The notes beneath the pieces are model-generated. The model was not told the DNA's origin, made no database searches, and worked only from the letters and a program-made list of their open reading frames with translations. From NCBI RefSeq assembly GCF_000204195.1, contig NZ_AFBG01000018.1:1-64000 (forward strand): 64,000 nucleotides of DNA, read 5' to 3'. Below, piece after piece: positions 63,821-64,000 of the stretch. Origin of the DNA: Acidovorax radicis N35 (lineage in GTDB: Bacteria > Pseudomonadota > Gammaproteobacteria > Burkholderiales > Burkholderiaceae_C). The first letter of the stretch is position 1. Each line of letters begins with the position of its first letter. The position numbers and the translations under genes were made by a program.

Positions 63821-64000
63821 TCAGAACGGATAGTGCCGCGCCGTCGTCTGCACCGTAATCCATCGCAGCTCCGTAAACTCCCGCACCCCCGCCATCCCCC
63901 CAAACCGCCCGTACCCCGAACTCTTCACCCCCCCGAACGGCATCTGCCCTTCGTCGTGCACCGTGGGGCCGTTGATATGGCAGATCCCCGACTCAATGCG
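63821..64000 (-). CDS. Aldehyde dehydrogenase, C-terminal 59 residues only
   Basis: Frame continues beyond the right edge of the window. The visible end contains CHINGPTVHDEGQMPFGGVK, then SSGYGRFGG and FTELRWITVQ, ending HYPF. This is the C-terminus of the NAD(P)-dependent aldehyde dehydrogenase superfamily; the wording is closest to the aromatic aldehyde group (benzaldehyde, vanillin or salicylaldehyde dehydrogenases), an impression that the missing catalytic part could change. Confidence 0.85.
   Translation of the reverse strand, partial: RIESGICHINGPTVHDEGQMPFGGVKSSGYGRFGGMAGVREFTELRWITVQTTARHYPF

Overview
The window looks like a chromosomal segment of a GC-rich betaproteobacterium of the family Comamonadaceae, most likely Acidovorax or a close relative. 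This is judged from gene content and order, from protein flavour and from a short AGCGCTT-centred repeat that I associate from memory with this family. No rRNA, tRNA, CRISPR array, prophage or transposase gene was seen.

Layout. (1) 1-6.6 kb: signalling block with the tail of an EAL protein, a large hybrid histidine kinase (sensor, four PAS, kinase, two receivers, HPt) and an HD-GYP response regulator. (2) 6.7-12.4 kb: housekeeping genes suhB, trmJ, cysE, mog, darP and pmbA. (3) 12.4-20 kb: accessory and regulatory genes, namely an NmrA-like reductase, an AraC regulator with VOC proteins, a decayed second copy of the araC/VOC pair, LysR regulators, and a tartrate/D-malate dehydrogenase with a divergent LysR gene. 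(4) 20-31.6 kb: yqeY and rpsU, a GGDEF-EAL protein, a BaiN-type flavoprotein, a Liv-type binding protein, a sterol-desaturase-like membrane enzyme, an acyl-CoA thioesterase and a secreted GH5 cellulase. (5) 31.7-45.1 kb: nitrate/nitrite assimilation, with nirB, a PilJ-type P-box protein, nirD, the nitrate reductase, ybiB, cobA and a second P-box protein on the minus strand; a fused PP2C/Ser-Thr kinase runs divergently, followed by a convergent narK-type transporter. (6) 45-50 kb: an Aer-like chemoreceptor with an exact 63-bp internal duplication, a GlxA-type regulator with a divergent tautomerase, and two small lipoproteins. (7) 50-55 kb: gluconate module gntR / gntK with a three-gene TRAP transporter. 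(8) 55-61.2 kb: two DUF4148-like proteins, a CBS protein, the nitrate ABC transporter and the ANTAR antiterminator nasT. (9) 61.4-64 kb: a Liv-type lipoprotein, tsaD and the 3' end of an aldehyde dehydrogenase gene.

How it works together. Three nitrate transcription units (nirB, narK, nrtA) each carry a sigma-54 -24/-12 promoter followed by a leader of about 165-190 nt ending in a GGCGTC terminator-like structure. With nasT encoded in the same window, this points to nitrogen control of initiation plus nitrate-dependent antitermination. CobA would supply the sirohaem precursor for NirB.

The least explained signals are non-coding: (a) a palindromic element present twice (20540-20640 and 34540-34612) with conserved loops but different, internally complementary stems; (b) twelve copies of a bipartite AGCGCTT repeat, four of them read in frame inside conserved proteins; (c) a 288-bp MITE-like element that supplies the stop codon of gntR.
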